Assembly (NCBI GenBank): GCA_012295275.1
Contig: CM022677.1
Coordinates: 13,551,154 to 13,615,153, forward strand
Length of the DNA: 64,000 bases
Source: Chrysomallon squamiferum
Lineage: Eukaryota; Mollusca; Gastropoda; Neomphalida; Peltospiridae
Reading direction: 5' to 3'
Shown: piece by piece, positions 1-10,062 of the stretch
How the letters are laid out: every line of letters begins with the position of its first letter
Position numbering within the stretch: the stretch's first letter is position 1
Notes under the pieces: model-generated
What the model was told of the DNA's origin: nothing
The model's database searches: none
Seen by the model: only the letters and a program-made list of their open reading frames with translations
Made by a program: the position numbers and the translations under genes

Positions 1-452
1 TTTTTGATCAGTTTCTTCTTTTTTTTTTATAAAAAATTCTAATTACTGTAATTACCTAATTTTAAATATATTTACATTGATTATCCCAGCAAACCCTTCA
101 TTTTCTCCGATTTAAATAATACAAAAATTATTTAAAAATTTAACACCTCTATGCACTATCGCATTAATTTTAGCTTATATAGAAAAATGGTGTTCCATAG
201 CAATGATGAATCTCTATTCCTCTTTCAGTGATAAAAATTAGAATAACCAAGCACACCTCAATAATAAAAACAGTGCAAGCTGCTATGAAGTACAATGTGA
301 ACACTGGATGTTCTGATCACATGACAATGCAGTCTCTTGAAGTCCACTGAGTTTTTGAAATTCAAATAACATTTCTGACAGATTTTCTCTTGAAAGTGTT
401 GAGCTTTCTCTGGCAGAGAAGACTGTGATGTAATAGCATTCTTGTGCTCTAG
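1..452. other. AT-rich non-coding, 3' flank of minus-strand gene copy
   Basis: This stretch is homopolymer- and AT-rich. I see no exon-like ORF with splice borders. It lies downstream of the minus-strand stop codon at 453-455 and would hold the 3' UTR if that gene is transcribed. Confidence 0.4.
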
Positions 453-533
453 TTAACCTTTTCTGAAAATGGGTCTTACAACATTTTCAACTGAAGTGCT
501 GGCTAAGGCAGCTTGAATCTGTTGTCTAGGATC
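453..533 (-). CDS. Candidate terminal exon of decayed LRR-type gene (copy 1)
   Basis: On the minus strand a T-rich tract ending TTGTTGTAG at 534-542 is a good splice acceptor. It is followed by 26 open codons and a TAA at 453-455. The peptide begins DPRQQIQAALAST and ends VRPIFRKG. The exon starts at a codon boundary, matching the phase-0 exit of the exon at 1558-1604. I do not recognise the protein. It is placed in the LRR-type chain only because it follows the other minus-strand blocks in order. Chance cannot be excluded for 81 bases, but the border quality and terminal stop argue for a real or formerly real last exon. Confidence 0.4.
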   Translation of the reverse strand, partial: DPRQQIQAALASTSVENVVRPIFRKG

Positions 534-1557
534 CTACAACAAAATATAATATTCATCAATAAACTAAACATAAAATAAAGTGCAAGTAGTATTTTTCTTG
601 TCAGTTCTAACTGCATTTCACTGTCTTAGCAAGAAGACTTGTAGTCCACATTTTTGTTTTATCCATACAATATTAATAATAAAAAATATTTTATTAAATG
701 TTTTTATATTCTTAATTTGAATCAGTTTAATATTATTTTTTAACTTTGATATAAAAGGACTAAAATAGCAATACATCAGTAAAAGAGATTATGAAAAATA
801 TTTTTAAATTATTTGAATAATTCTGTAACTTCGTCAACTTTGGTTTTTCAATACTGATTTTCCACTTGAAATTCTAACATGATGAAAATACATTTGAGAT
901 TATTCTGACAATCTTTAATTAACAATGAACAATCGTGATAGTTACATCATAAACAACAACTGATTTGATTAATTAAAATAATTAATATTTACTTTTTGCT
1001 GCTTATGAAATATATTTTGTCTTATAAATAACCACATTAGTCAGCTAATAGTTACAATAATGGATCATTTAGGTATATTTTAAAATGTATTTAAAACAAA
1101 GACAACATTACACATGTATGAGATAAAATAAGAAAAGAGGCTAAATCTTTCAAGCTATTTTATGCATCTTTCAAATCCAGCAAAATTACATCCATACACC
1201 AAATTTTTAAATATTATAAATATCTTTAGCCCCACCACATAAAGTATTAAATGTATTTCAGATTAGAGTGAAGTATTAATAAAAGTAAATTACAAATTTA
1301 TACTATTGTTCTGTTCACTACTCTATTAGGCTGACATGCAAATTATTACAAGGTTTGTTGAACTATTATTACATTGATTCGACTACTATCTAAACTAAAT
1401 AACATTTACAATATCAAGATCCTTTATGAAACATTTATATAAAATTATTAATACTATTCTGTACATTAAAATAAATTGTTGGCATATGCTACTTTTGATT
1501 AAATTAATTCTTAATGAAATGAGCTATAAAACACAAAAGGGAATGAATAAAACAAAC
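534..1557. other. AT-rich intron-like sequence
   Basis: The sequence is low in GC with many short A and T runs. No ORF with splice borders was seen. If the flanking exons belong to one gene, this is the last intron. Confidence 0.35.
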
Positions 1558-1604
1558 CTTTAGAGCAGCATTCAATCCACACATAGACATGGATCTTTCA
1601 GAAC
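1558..1604 (-). CDS. Candidate short exon, copy-1 chain
   Basis: The minus-strand acceptor TTTTTTTGCTCCAG precedes 47 bases that end at CTCTAAAG before GTTTG. Read with two leading bases, it gives SERSMSMCGLNAALK and exits at phase 0, in frame with the final exon at 453-533. Joined to the exon at 2472-2602 (which exits with two spare bases), it instead reaches an early stop. So either an exon is missing or the upstream exon carries a frameshift. Function is unrecognised. Confidence 0.3.
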
Positions 1605-1928
1605 CTGGAGCAAAAAAATCAAAATAAATAAAATAAAACAACAGTTGTACATATTATATTTTTAATTAAAAAAACAAAACAAAAAAGTCCACATCTACTA
1701 CAACAATTTTTTTGTTTTTAAATACTGCAACTTTCACCTTATAAATTGTCTTCTTTAAAGTTAAGGAACTAATACAAAATTGCATTTTACTTTTTCAGTT
1801 ATTAAATTTGTAAAATTCATAGATTGTTGACTAAGAATTGCTAATAACATTACTTATTTCTGTTCAATTGCTGCCAAAAGGTTTTTGCACTGACATTAAC
1901 TGTTTCCTGAAATTAAACAATTATTTTG

Positions 1929-1930
<2 letters not shown>

Positions 1931-1966
<36 letters not shown>

Positions 1967-1967
1967 T
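1931..1967. repeat. (AAT)n microsatellite
   Basis: An almost pure AAT run followed by an A-rich tract. It lies in intron-like sequence. Confidence 0.9.
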
Positions 1968-2066
1968 AAAAAAAAACACCAAAAAACCCAAACACAATGC
2001 CATCCTTAATTAAGTACATCAGTGACAACAAAGATATGTATTAATTCTTAAGATCTTTCAATTCAC

Positions 2067-2229
2067 CTCAATTTCTATATAAATGTCATTATCATCTTTG
2101 TCAGTTAAAGAGGTGAATGGAAAAAGATAAGACAGTGTAAACCCACTGTTTGATCTTTCTTATGTGATCAACACTAACGTTTTCAACATAAGTAATAATT
2201 ACTTCCATTGTACAACTGAGTCTCATCTC
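2067..2229 (-). pseudogene. Possible decayed exon between 1558 and 2472
   Basis: The minus-strand acceptor TGTTTTTGTAG at 2230 opens a frame starting EMRLSCTMEVIITYVENVSV that runs about 42 codons to a TGA. After a one-base frame change the sequence continues LTDKDDNDIYIEIE to a GAG|GTGAAT donor at 2067. The two good borders and nearly continuous frames suggest an exon with one indel. It enters at phase 0, which does not match the frame of the exon at 2472-2602. Low confidence; no domain recognised. Confidence 0.25.
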
Positions 2230-2471
2230 CTACAAAAACATACAATTATATTTGAACTGATTTTACTTGTAGAATTCTCTGGTTATTAATTATTACTACT
2301 TTTATATATAAATAAATAAAAAATAAACAAATATAAAAATAAGTAAAATGAAGTAAGAAGACAGCGGAAACATAGAGAAAATATTTTGCATAGAATTTTG
2401 TGAAAGACAGATGAATTATTTAAAACTGAAATAAAATGGAAAAGTTTACAATGAATAATGTATTTAAATAC

Positions 2472-2602
2472 CTGCTGAACAGCACCAAATACTTCAACTC
2501 TACTGGAGACTCAAGCTGCTCTTTGTTCCAAAATGTCAATTCAAATTTGTATTTATCAACAATTTTTTGAATATTTTTATCCTTAACAAGCTGATTTAAC
2601 TT
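2472..2602 (-). CDS. Candidate exon, lysine-rich helical segment (copy-1 chain)
   Basis: The acceptor is TTTATTTTCAG and the donor CAGCAG|GTATTT on the minus strand. The 43-codon open frame starts KLNQLVKDKNIQKIVDKYKF and continues with a tryptophan-containing segment (ELTFWNKEQLE). It joins at phase 0 to the exon at 2914-2993, whose end (ELRDLRNDVE) continues the same charged, helix-like character, perhaps a short coiled coil. The in-frame join across two consensus introns is the best evidence that these two exons are real. Downstream joins run into stops, so the present copy may be inactive. Confidence 0.45.
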
Positions 2603-2913
2603 CTGAAAATAAACAGTTTAAATCCACAGTTTGGTATATTGGTTTCTTCAGTTCCTATAAATACATGATGAAAGATCTGAATGTCATTCAGTAAATACTG
2701 ACATTTCCTTGTTATTAAACAATTCAATAAATTAAATCAGCACGAACCAATATAATTATAGTAAACTAAAAATTGAAATATAACCTTTTTTAAATATTTT
2801 GTTTTGTATTATAATGGGATTTAATGATGCTAAAACAGAATTTTTCATTCAGAAACACCTTTAACAAAATTAATATAGATCTGTTTTTTCTTTATGAACT
2901 GATTTAATGATAC

Positions 2914-2993
2914 CTCAACATCATTCCTTAAGTCACGTAGTTCTTGTGAGTTAGAAATGAAACTGTTTTGATTACTCCTAGTACAAACATAAG
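2914..2993 (-). CDS. Candidate exon upstream of 2472-2602 (copy-1 chain)
   Basis: The acceptor GTTTTATTCTTTTTAG and the donor GAG|GTATCA bound 80 bases. Read with two leading bases it gives YVCTRSNQNSFISNSQELRD and then LRNDVE, exiting at phase 0 into the next exon. Its entry (expects one carried base) matches the exit phase of the 291-bp block at 3037-3327. No domain recognised. Confidence 0.42.
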
Positions 2994-3036
2994 CTAAAAA
3001 GAATAAAACAATGCTAATGGAAGTATACTAAGTCAC

Positions 3037-3327
3037 CTGCTGCTCAACTTCCAGGTTTTTGTCTTTGCCACTGTCACACACAGCAATCACAGTCATCTGC
3101 CAAGTGGTTTCACTTTAATGTTTTTCTTTGCCTGGTTTTAGTCCATTCAAGATTTTCAAGTTTTTCTCCTGATATTTAACTGCTGAGATTGGTGACCTGG
3201 TGTAAGACTCTCCAACTCAAGAATTGTTGACATGGTCGGCTTCAATGTCCAGGTCACCAAAACTGAGCTTTTCATCAGCAGAACTTTGAACAACTCTGAG
3301 TCAGAGTCACATTGGTGGGCACACTGC
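3037..3327 (-). pseudogene. Decayed 291-bp exon of the copy-1 chain
   Basis: The minus-strand acceptor TTTACTCAAACTAG and donor CAGCAG|GTGACT bound a block whose length is a multiple of three and whose end phases fit both neighbours. From the acceptor it reads SVPTNVTLTQSCSKFC and then stops. Another frame is open for most of the block (ADEKLSFGDLDIEADHVNNS, later VKYQEKNLKILNGLKPGKEK, then VIAVCDSGKDKNLEVEQQ), broken by two stops. This is the pattern of an old coding exon with indels and point stops. Product unknown. Confidence 0.4.
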
Positions 3328-3703
3328 CTAGTTTGAGTAAATAAATAATTAAATAAACCAATAAATAAAATACTGTAAAAAATATAAAATAAATAAAATA
3401 CTGCTACTACTACATTTACTGCACCTACTATACTACTTTTATTACCATCATCACTGTAACTAATATTTACTATTATTCCTTATTCATCTAGGGTTTCTGT
3501 TATTTTTTACTCTCTTCACTATTACTTCTATGCCTGAATTTCTTTATACTAACATTATTATAATTACTACAACAACAATTATGACTACTGTTACTACTAC
3601 TATCACTGCTGCTGTTACTCTACTCTTCTTGTTACATTTATCATTTCTCTAAAAACAACTATTATTAGTACTGCTACTACTACTACTACCACCACTATTT
3701 TAC
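3328..3703. other. Degenerate (TAC/TACTAT) trinucleotide-rich intron
   Basis: Imperfect TAC, ATT and ACT triplets fill this stretch. No ORF was supported. The equivalent position in the second gene copy also holds TAC/ATT-rich sequence, at 19262-19560. Confidence 0.5.
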
Positions 3704-3811
3704 CAGGTTGTCCTCCAGGTGCTGTCAGTTTAATCAGGAAGCTGTCTGCAACTGAAGGGAGACAATTACAAGATGATTCAATTTTCTTCCCTGACTTCTT
3801 AACAGTGAGAC
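3704..3811 (-). CDS. LRR-type gene exon, copy 1 (paralogue of 18661-18756)
   Basis: The exon is bounded by TTTTAAG| and CCTG|GTAAAA on the minus strand, 108 bases, phase 1 at both ends. The frame is fully open: LTVKKSGKKIESSCNCLPSV, then a stretch ending KLTAPGGQPG. The exon at 18661-18756 is clearly the same exon (LTVKKSGEKIESSCSC, ending KLTALGGHPG), shorter by 12 bases with its frame kept. Retaining frame across an indel suggests coding constraint in the ancestor. The family is inferred from neighbouring exons with LRR-like spacing. Confidence 0.5.
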
Positions 3812-3933
3812 CTTAAAATTAATTAAGTTTATATAAATAATATAAAATGAAAACACAATAACAGCATTAACAATAATAAACCCTTTTGCTTAGTATTCCT
3901 TCTTTTTTCTTATTTTTACAATTGGATTCCTTA

Positions 3934-3990
3934 GGTTAGAGTTAGGGTAAGGACTAGTGTTAGGAGTAGTGTTAGGGAAAGGACAAGAGT
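3934..3990. repeat. Degenerate TTAGGG-like tract, copy 1
   Basis: Repeated GTTAGAG, GTTAGGG and GTTAGGAG words read on the plus strand, with related GGACTAGTG spacers. The same tract recurs at 18880-18940 in the second gene copy, so it belongs to the duplicated segment rather than marking a chromosome end. Confidence 0.6.
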
Positions 3991-4081
3991 AAGCATTATG
4001 TTTAGGCTATTTATTTATTTATTATTGATTCTTTTTTATTATGTTTATTGTTCTTTTTTTTAAAAAGAATTTATTTATTAC

Positions 4082-4205
4082 CAATGGCAGGAACGTTCTT
4101 CCATTTCATTTTCTTTTGGATTTTTCTTCTGGTTGTTAAGATACAACTTTGTAAATGGTGATGACTTCCCAACAACTGATAACATTGACAACAATCCCTC
4201 CTTCC
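4082..4205 (-). pseudogene. LRR-repeat exon, copy 1, with frame-changing deletion
   Basis: The acceptor TTTTTTTCCTATCAG opens KEGLLSMLSVVGKSSPFTKL followed by YLNNQKKNPKENEMEE. The leucine spacing and the TKLYLNN core are typical of a leucine-rich repeat. Compared with 19043-19175, about nine bases are missing near the 3' end, and the remaining donor TG|GTAATA leaves the exon in the wrong phase for 3704-3811. So this copy would read into stops, although the frame within the exon is open. Confidence 0.5.
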
Positions 4206-4428
4206 CTGATAGGAAAAAAATATTAATAAAAAAATGTTTAAAAATCTTGAATTTCGAATTTAAAATGTGAGGAAGCAGCAACTGTTCCTACTGCACCTCT
4301 TTTAAAACTACATAGCTGCTATTATTATTATTACTACTGCTACTACTACAATTACAGCTATAATAATTCCTTTACTACATTAGCTTTTATTATCACTACC
4401 CTACTATGTTAGCTATTATTATTATTAC

Positions 4429-4489
<61 letters not shown>

Positions 4490-5600
4490 GTGAAGGACTG
4501 AACTAAAAGCACAATCTAAAGATACATCCTTAACATGTCTGAGGTTTATTTCTGGTTGTTTACATGTAAAGTACTTGGGAAATTCCTCCAAGACACCTGG
4601 GACATTAAACTATGGTAAACACTATCACTGGTGTATTCTTAAGGAATCCAGGACAGTAACAGTCTGCCAGTATTGGTCAGGGGTGTGAAATTTTATCTGT
4701 GTGACTGTGGTGAAAGTGAGTTCAAGAGAGAAGAGAGAATATCAGGCAAGGAAGCAAGCTGTTTGAGATCATTACAATTACTATACTTTTATAAGATTAT
4801 ATTGTTATTGTGTATCATGAAGTATAAATAGGCAGAGAAAATAAAGATATAACTGAAATGGAACTTGTGTAGTTTTTGTTTGAGGGTGCTGTATGACATA
4901 AAGTGTGTGGTGGATAAGCACTGACATCATCAGGATAATTAACAGATTGATTCTGTGATTGTGTTGCTATTTTGTTGTCTTTCTTCACTTTTTGTTTAAA
5001 TGTAAATTGTCATTACATAAACAATGAAAGGTAGGTGACTGTGAAATGTTTGAGTGTGAACAAATGACAAGTGAGAGTTTAATATTACTTAAAGATTTAT
5101 TATTAATTAACTGAACTATACTGGCATTCCCTCAATTAAACTGTTTTAACTCTATAATATGTAAGCAAAAACTGATATGAGTCACTGGGGATTAATGGGG
5201 AAATTGTAAAAATTATGATCTGAGGAATCTCCCTATAATCGCATAAAGAGGTGTGGCCTATACAGTAAAGCTGAATTTCACATGACCAGTTATTTACATG
5301 TGTGGACCCAGTAATGGTCAGTGATGGTCAGTAGCCTGGGCTTAGACAACCATGTGAGGTAAACAGCCCTGAGTGGAAGCAGTTAAGTGCATCTGGAGTA
5401 AATTTAAAATAAAATTGTTGGAGAGAACAGTTATGATCTGATAGTTAAAACTTTAAATACTAAAAGAAAGTTAGTAGAATAAATGATTTTGGTATTTCAC
5501 TTAGTGTGTAATAATGAATTCCAAGTAAAGTAAATTTGCGTTTAAAAAAAACTAATTTAAATAAAAGTTTAAACTGACAGATATATATAATACTGGCTGC
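4206..5600. other. AT-rich non-coding with (ATT)n and an LTR-like promoter/poly(A) pair
   Basis: It holds an (ATT)n tract at 4414-4489. At about 4810-4850 a TATAAATAG box is followed within about 25 bases by AATAAA, a spacing seen in retrotransposon LTRs. That fits the gag-like fragment starting about 800 bases later, but I could not define terminal repeats. No host exon seen. Confidence 0.35.
4414..4489. repeat. (ATT)n microsatellite
   Basis: An interrupted ATT run of about 75 bases. Confidence 0.9.
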
Positions 5601-5621
5601 TGGCATGATCATGGCATAACT

Positions 5622-5846
5622 TGCTTTTTGTAATATATCACTGAATTCCCAGCTGACTTTAATTTATAAAGCTTTGCAAAATGATGAAAACTAAAAAGCT
5701 AAAAGATCAGGTGGCAGAGTTGCAGGCTGCTTTTTGTAATATATCACTGAATTCCCAGCTGACTTTAATTTATAAAGCTTTGCAAAATGGTGAAAGCTAA
5801 AAACTAAAAAGCTAAAAGATCAGGTGGCAGAGTTGCAGGATGCTTT
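5622..5846 (+). repeat. Direct tandem duplication within gag-like sequence
   Basis: Two head-to-tail copies, period about 106 bases (5622-5732 and 5728-5846). Each carries the string around AAAGATCAGGTGGCAGAG. The second copy has an extra 10 bases (GCTAAAAACT-like). The copies cover the N-terminal coding part of the retroelement fragment (KLKDQVAELQ). Confidence 0.75.
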
Positions 5847-6704
5847 ACAGGAAGAAATAGCTGTGACTCAATTACATAATGAGGAAATGCTGAGTCATAT
5901 ACAAGGTGAAAGCACTTAACCTGTTTATTTTATATCGGAAACGAGATAAAGGTGAGTAAATTTAATGGGTCAGACAATGGACTCAAATTTAGAGATTTTC
6001 AGGATCAGGTAGAAATGATATTTCTACATCAGAGCCTTGCAGAAAAGGAGCAGGCTAGTTTTATATTAGCTCACTTGAGTGAAAGAAGGTGAAGTGAAAT
6101 ACCCTCCTGTTTGCTTTAGTTCAACAGCCCTTGCCATTTCACTATGGATTGCACTAGAAACAGGCAGAGAGATTTTCCCAGATGTAGGTGGATAAGTAGA
6201 AGAGGAGGAAATCAGTACACCAGGGGTACAATCAGCAACAACTTTGCTCCACTTGGTACTGAGCTCCTTGCAAGTCAATGATGGCTCTTCCTTAAGGCTG
6301 CCAGTGAATTCGATATTCCCTGCTGAGCAGTACTATTACAAGAGCAGAAGGGTCAAAGGAAAGTAATTCCATATGCAAGCCGGTGCTTAAGACCCAGTGA
6401 AAGGAACATGAATAATTACAGTTCCATGACATTAGAGCTTGTTGCTCTGAAATGGGTTGTGTCTGAAAAGTTTAAAGATTATCTCTTCAGATACAAATTT
6501 ACCGTCTATACAGACAACAATCCACTAAGTCATCTTGGTACCACACAATTAAGTGCTGTGGAACAGAGATGGGTGACTCAGCTGGCAGCAGTTGATTTTG
6601 ATGTGAAATATTCAGCACAACACAATAAGAATGCTGATGGTCTATCCAGAAAATTTCATGGAATGATGTCTACTTCAGTGGAAGCTGCTTTGAGATACTG
6701 CTAG
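5670..6704 (+). mobile_element. Rearranged Ty3/gypsy retrotransposon fragment (gag piece + RNase H)
   Basis: Two recognisable parts survive. At 5958-6092 the frame KFNGSDNGLKFRDFQDQVEM continues to a stop at 6090-6092 and resembles a Ty3/gypsy gag capsid start. At 6303-6704 an RNase H/reverse-transcriptase connection domain is readable: VIPYASRCL, the MTLELVALKWVV block, FTVYTDNNPL with its catalytic-type aspartate, and the terminal NKNADGLSRK signature. A TGA interrupts it just before the AVLLQEQKG motif. Protease, most of RT and integrase are missing. The segment 6093-6290 reads better on the opposite strand (CTPGVLISSSSTYPPTSGK), suggesting an internal inversion or foreign insert. The element is dead. 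Confidence 0.75.
6303..6704 (+). pseudogene. Ty3/gypsy RNase H domain remnant
   Basis: This is the C-terminal portion of a pol polyprotein. The reading frame contains the ordered motifs AVLLQEQ, YASR, ELVALKWVV, YTDNNPL and DGLSRK, which define Ty3/gypsy RNase H. From the ATG at 6408 the frame is open for 98 codons; upstream it extends in frame to 6303 but for one TGA at 6324-6326. Translation of an intact element would start far upstream, so this ATG is only an internal methionine. Confidence 0.8.
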
Positions 6705-6956
6705 TAGTACAGAAGTTCCACAGACAATGAGACAATTTCTAAACAGTCACAGCTGAACAGTTTAATGAAACTATGGAAGCCATAACCATCTACTGTTCAG
6801 AAGTTAATAAAGAGACTGCTGCATTACATGGCTAGAGGTAGGAAACAGTTCAGAGCTGAGAGGAAATTAGAAGAATCTGAATCTGACAAAGGGACAGATT
6901 ATTTCTTGAAAACAGTGTACTGTACAGAAAAATAAAGAACCACAATTTGGGGAGTA

Positions 6957-7245
6957 TCACAACAATAGATATAGGTTTCCTACAACAACAACAGACATGT
7001 AATGGATGTCTGAAAACAACAAATATGGGTATCACTAGTGGTTTACCACTAAACCAACAGCAGATATGTAGTCATGTCTGACAACAATATTGGTATCAGT
7101 GGTGTTTTACCACTACAACAACAGAAATGTAATGTATGTCTGAAAACAATAAATATGGGTATCACTAGTGTGTTTTACCTCTATAACAACAGCAGACAAG
7201 TAGTCAGTGTCTGACATTGATATGGGTATTGCTAGTGCTTATTTT
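6957..7245. repeat. Tandem repeat, about 73-75 bp, four units
   Basis: Units share AACAACAGNNATGTAGT, then TGTCTGA, AACAATA, ATGGGTATCACTAGTG and TTTTACC. Units are diverged and the last is truncated. Confidence 0.7.
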
Positions 7246-7420
7246 ATTTCTGGATCCACCACTGAACTGGTTTTCCTATGTTTGACTGTGACCAATGTTT
7301 TGCAGTGATTAATATGGTTATTCCTGATGTTTGGTGCTAGAAATTCTGAAACCATAAAGTATCTCTCATATCAGACATTTCATTTATCAAGGTATATTAT
7401 AATCTTTATAATTAAACAAA

Positions 7421-7650
7421 TATTCTTCAAATCTGCTATATACAAACACAAAGATATCTGAATTATTCTACAGATCTGCCATAAAAACAGAAGACATCTT
7501 GAATCATTCCACAGATCTGCCATACAATCATGAATTATCAGAATTATGTAAACATGCCAGACAAATATGAAGATATCTGAACATTCTACAAATGTGCCAC
7601 ACAAAGATACCTTCATTTATTCTACAAATCTGCCATATAAATATGATGCC
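7421..7650. repeat. Tandem repeat, about 40 bp, six units
   Basis: Units share ATTCTACAGATCTGCCATA followed by an A-rich spacer and GATATCTGAA. It starts less than 200 bases after the 73-bp array but has an unrelated unit. Confidence 0.7.
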
Positions 7651-8099
7651 AAAAGTTATAAAGAAGAAAGCTAAACAATTTACATCAGATAAATTAGTAT
7701 TATTATTTAGGAATCTTAAGCAAGCTGTTTCAAACTATGTTTTGGGAAAACAATAGAGGCCCATTACTGAAATCCCAGGAGAGAGAATTAAAACAGACAA
7801 CTAAATATCTGATAAAAAGTTAAATAAATAATATAATGTTTATAGAAAATAAATAAGATAAAATAAATTAAATTTAAAATATTTAAAATATAAAATAAAA
7901 AATCATCAGTATTCACAGTGAAATTAGAAAGAGGAAATGAGAGAAACTAGACTGATCACAGATCACTCTTGTGTGATATATGTAAAATATCATTTGCTGT
8001 TAACTGGTAAAAATAAAACTACCCAACAGTTACAAGAAAACATTAATTTCATTCAAAGATGCTTTTACAAAGACTTGTACATAATTCTGAAGTTCTCCA

Positions 8100-8145
<46 letters not shown>

Positions 8146-9900
8146 TCTGAGCTAATGGTGAAATGTCTTATTTCTTTAAATATGTCATTTATTATTATTT
8201 GTTGTTGTTGTTTCTTTTTATTATTATTTTTTTAAATATTAAATTTAAATGTTGTTTGTGTGGCAGATTGATGTAAACAAAATCCGACAATATGAAATAT
8301 CTAAACAATTGTCCAACATGCTTCAACTGAATAAGATAATTAGTTTGAAACTGGACATACATTATTTTATCTATGTTTATAATATATCTGTTTGAGGCAC
8401 ACATAAGAAATTGGCTGTTAATCAATATAAACTTTTATAAAATTCTGGAATTGTTTGTCCCATCTGTGTCTATTACCAAGTTTAAATCTCGTGAAAAGTT
8501 CATTTTTATAATTACATAAAATCAACTTAACATCCACTGATACAGGCTTTCATCATCTAATACCAAACAGTTAACCAATAATAAACACAACCTGTTGTAA
8601 TTCAGTGTATAATACAGGTTAAAACTGTGACCATTTATCAGCAATTATAATAACTGAAAAAAATCTCAGGGTCTTTACAATAAAAACATTCCTAAAGACT
8701 TATGTCAGTTAGATAAAAATAATATGGGATTAAATAAAAATCATTCTGGTGCAAGACCCTCAAAAATAATAAATGTAATTGAGGTGCCTAAGCTAAATGT
8801 CAAATGACCGATTAGTCACTGACTATCATCCAGGTCAGTATAACTAATTAGATGAGTCTGCATTCTGACTTATCAGACTGACAGCTCCAGATAAAAAACA
8901 GTGTGAGCATACATAAACAGTAAGGAGATATCAAGTTAAAATTGAAAGAAAGAACTTTTTTTTCTTAAATTTCAAAAAAAAAGAGTAATATCCATTCATG
9001 TTTTTGGAAATAGATTTAAAATAAAGTATCTTTATTTTTGAATCATTCAAAGTTAGTAATTTTCAAAGGAATTAAATATTGAAACTGAATTTTTTTTTTT
9101 TTACTGTTTACCATGTTTTACACAAATTTTAAGCATTTTTTATTAATATTTTTAATTTTAATTTGAACATATAATTTAAAAAATTATTATAGATTTAAAA
9201 CTAAAACTAATACTAAATAAAATGTTAAAAGATTTGTGATTAAAACAACATTTGTAACAAGTATGTGAACTTTTAATACAGTAATTAACATGTAAGAAAA
9301 TTGCTATGAAGTTTTATATATAAGACAAACACTGCAGTCCAATAAAAATAAATAAATAAAATATTATCCAGTTAAAAAGTTGTGTACACTTTAAATGGTA
9401 TTTTTCAGCTATGGTATTTAAATTAAGATGCAAGCACTAACTGTTTAAAAGAGAACTTGCACAGATTTACAAATTAACTTTTAGTAACGTGTCAGCTTAC
9501 ATTAATGACAGCCTTCCAAAAGATCAATAATTATTATTATATTGTAGTAAAATTAAGCAAAATGAAAACCAGCTTGAAAAAATATTCTTGTGACTGGTGG
9601 ATTGATGAAAAAAATGTAACTTTATGTAGGATAAACTGAATGCATCATGTCAAAAATAAAATACAATTAAAAAAAATAAAAAGGATGAAATAGTAAAAAT
9701 ATTTTTAGGATTTCCAGGGTTTAAAACCCATGAACAGAATTAAAAACATGACTCCACATATTCACCTAAGGAAATTCAAGTGGGATTCTGAGGTCTCAAA
9801 AGAATAGTAAACAAGAAGTAAGGCTGCTACATCACAACTAGTGTAACAATACTAATATTATAAATTACTGTTCTAACAAAAAATATATTTATTCACTTAC
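7651..9900. other. AT-rich non-coding
   Basis: Contains an (ATT)n run at 8101-8145 and many poly-A/T tracts. I found no exon-like ORF with splice borders. Confidence 0.4.
8101..8145. repeat. (ATT)n microsatellite
   Basis: A pure ATT run of about 45 bases. Confidence 0.95.
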
Positions 9901-10062
9901 ACAGACCATACACAGGCTGATGAGTCTCTTGCACAGTAATGTATCCATGAATCTCATAATAATGTCCTGTTTCTTCCACATTTCATTTCATGCCTTCTCT
10001 GCCTAAATGCATTATTTTTTTGTTGACAGTTTTCAAATGTTTGTCTTCAATCCATACATTAA
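9901..10062 (-). CDS. Exon-like ORF with one in-frame TGA
   Basis: On the minus strand the acceptor TTTTTCTTTTGCTAG and a perfect GTAAGT donor (9895-9900) enclose 162 bases, phase 1 at both ends. The frame reads NVWIEDKHLKTVNKKIMHLG, REGMK, a TGA at 9983-9985, and continues without other stops as NVEETGHYYEIHGYITVQET and HQPVYGL to the donor. Continuity of a peptide-like sequence on both sides of one TGA, with strong borders, suggests a real exon with a TGG-to-TGA change, or a recoded or edited stop. I do not recognise the family. No partner exon was identified nearby, so it may be an orphan or pseudogene exon. Confidence 0.42.
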
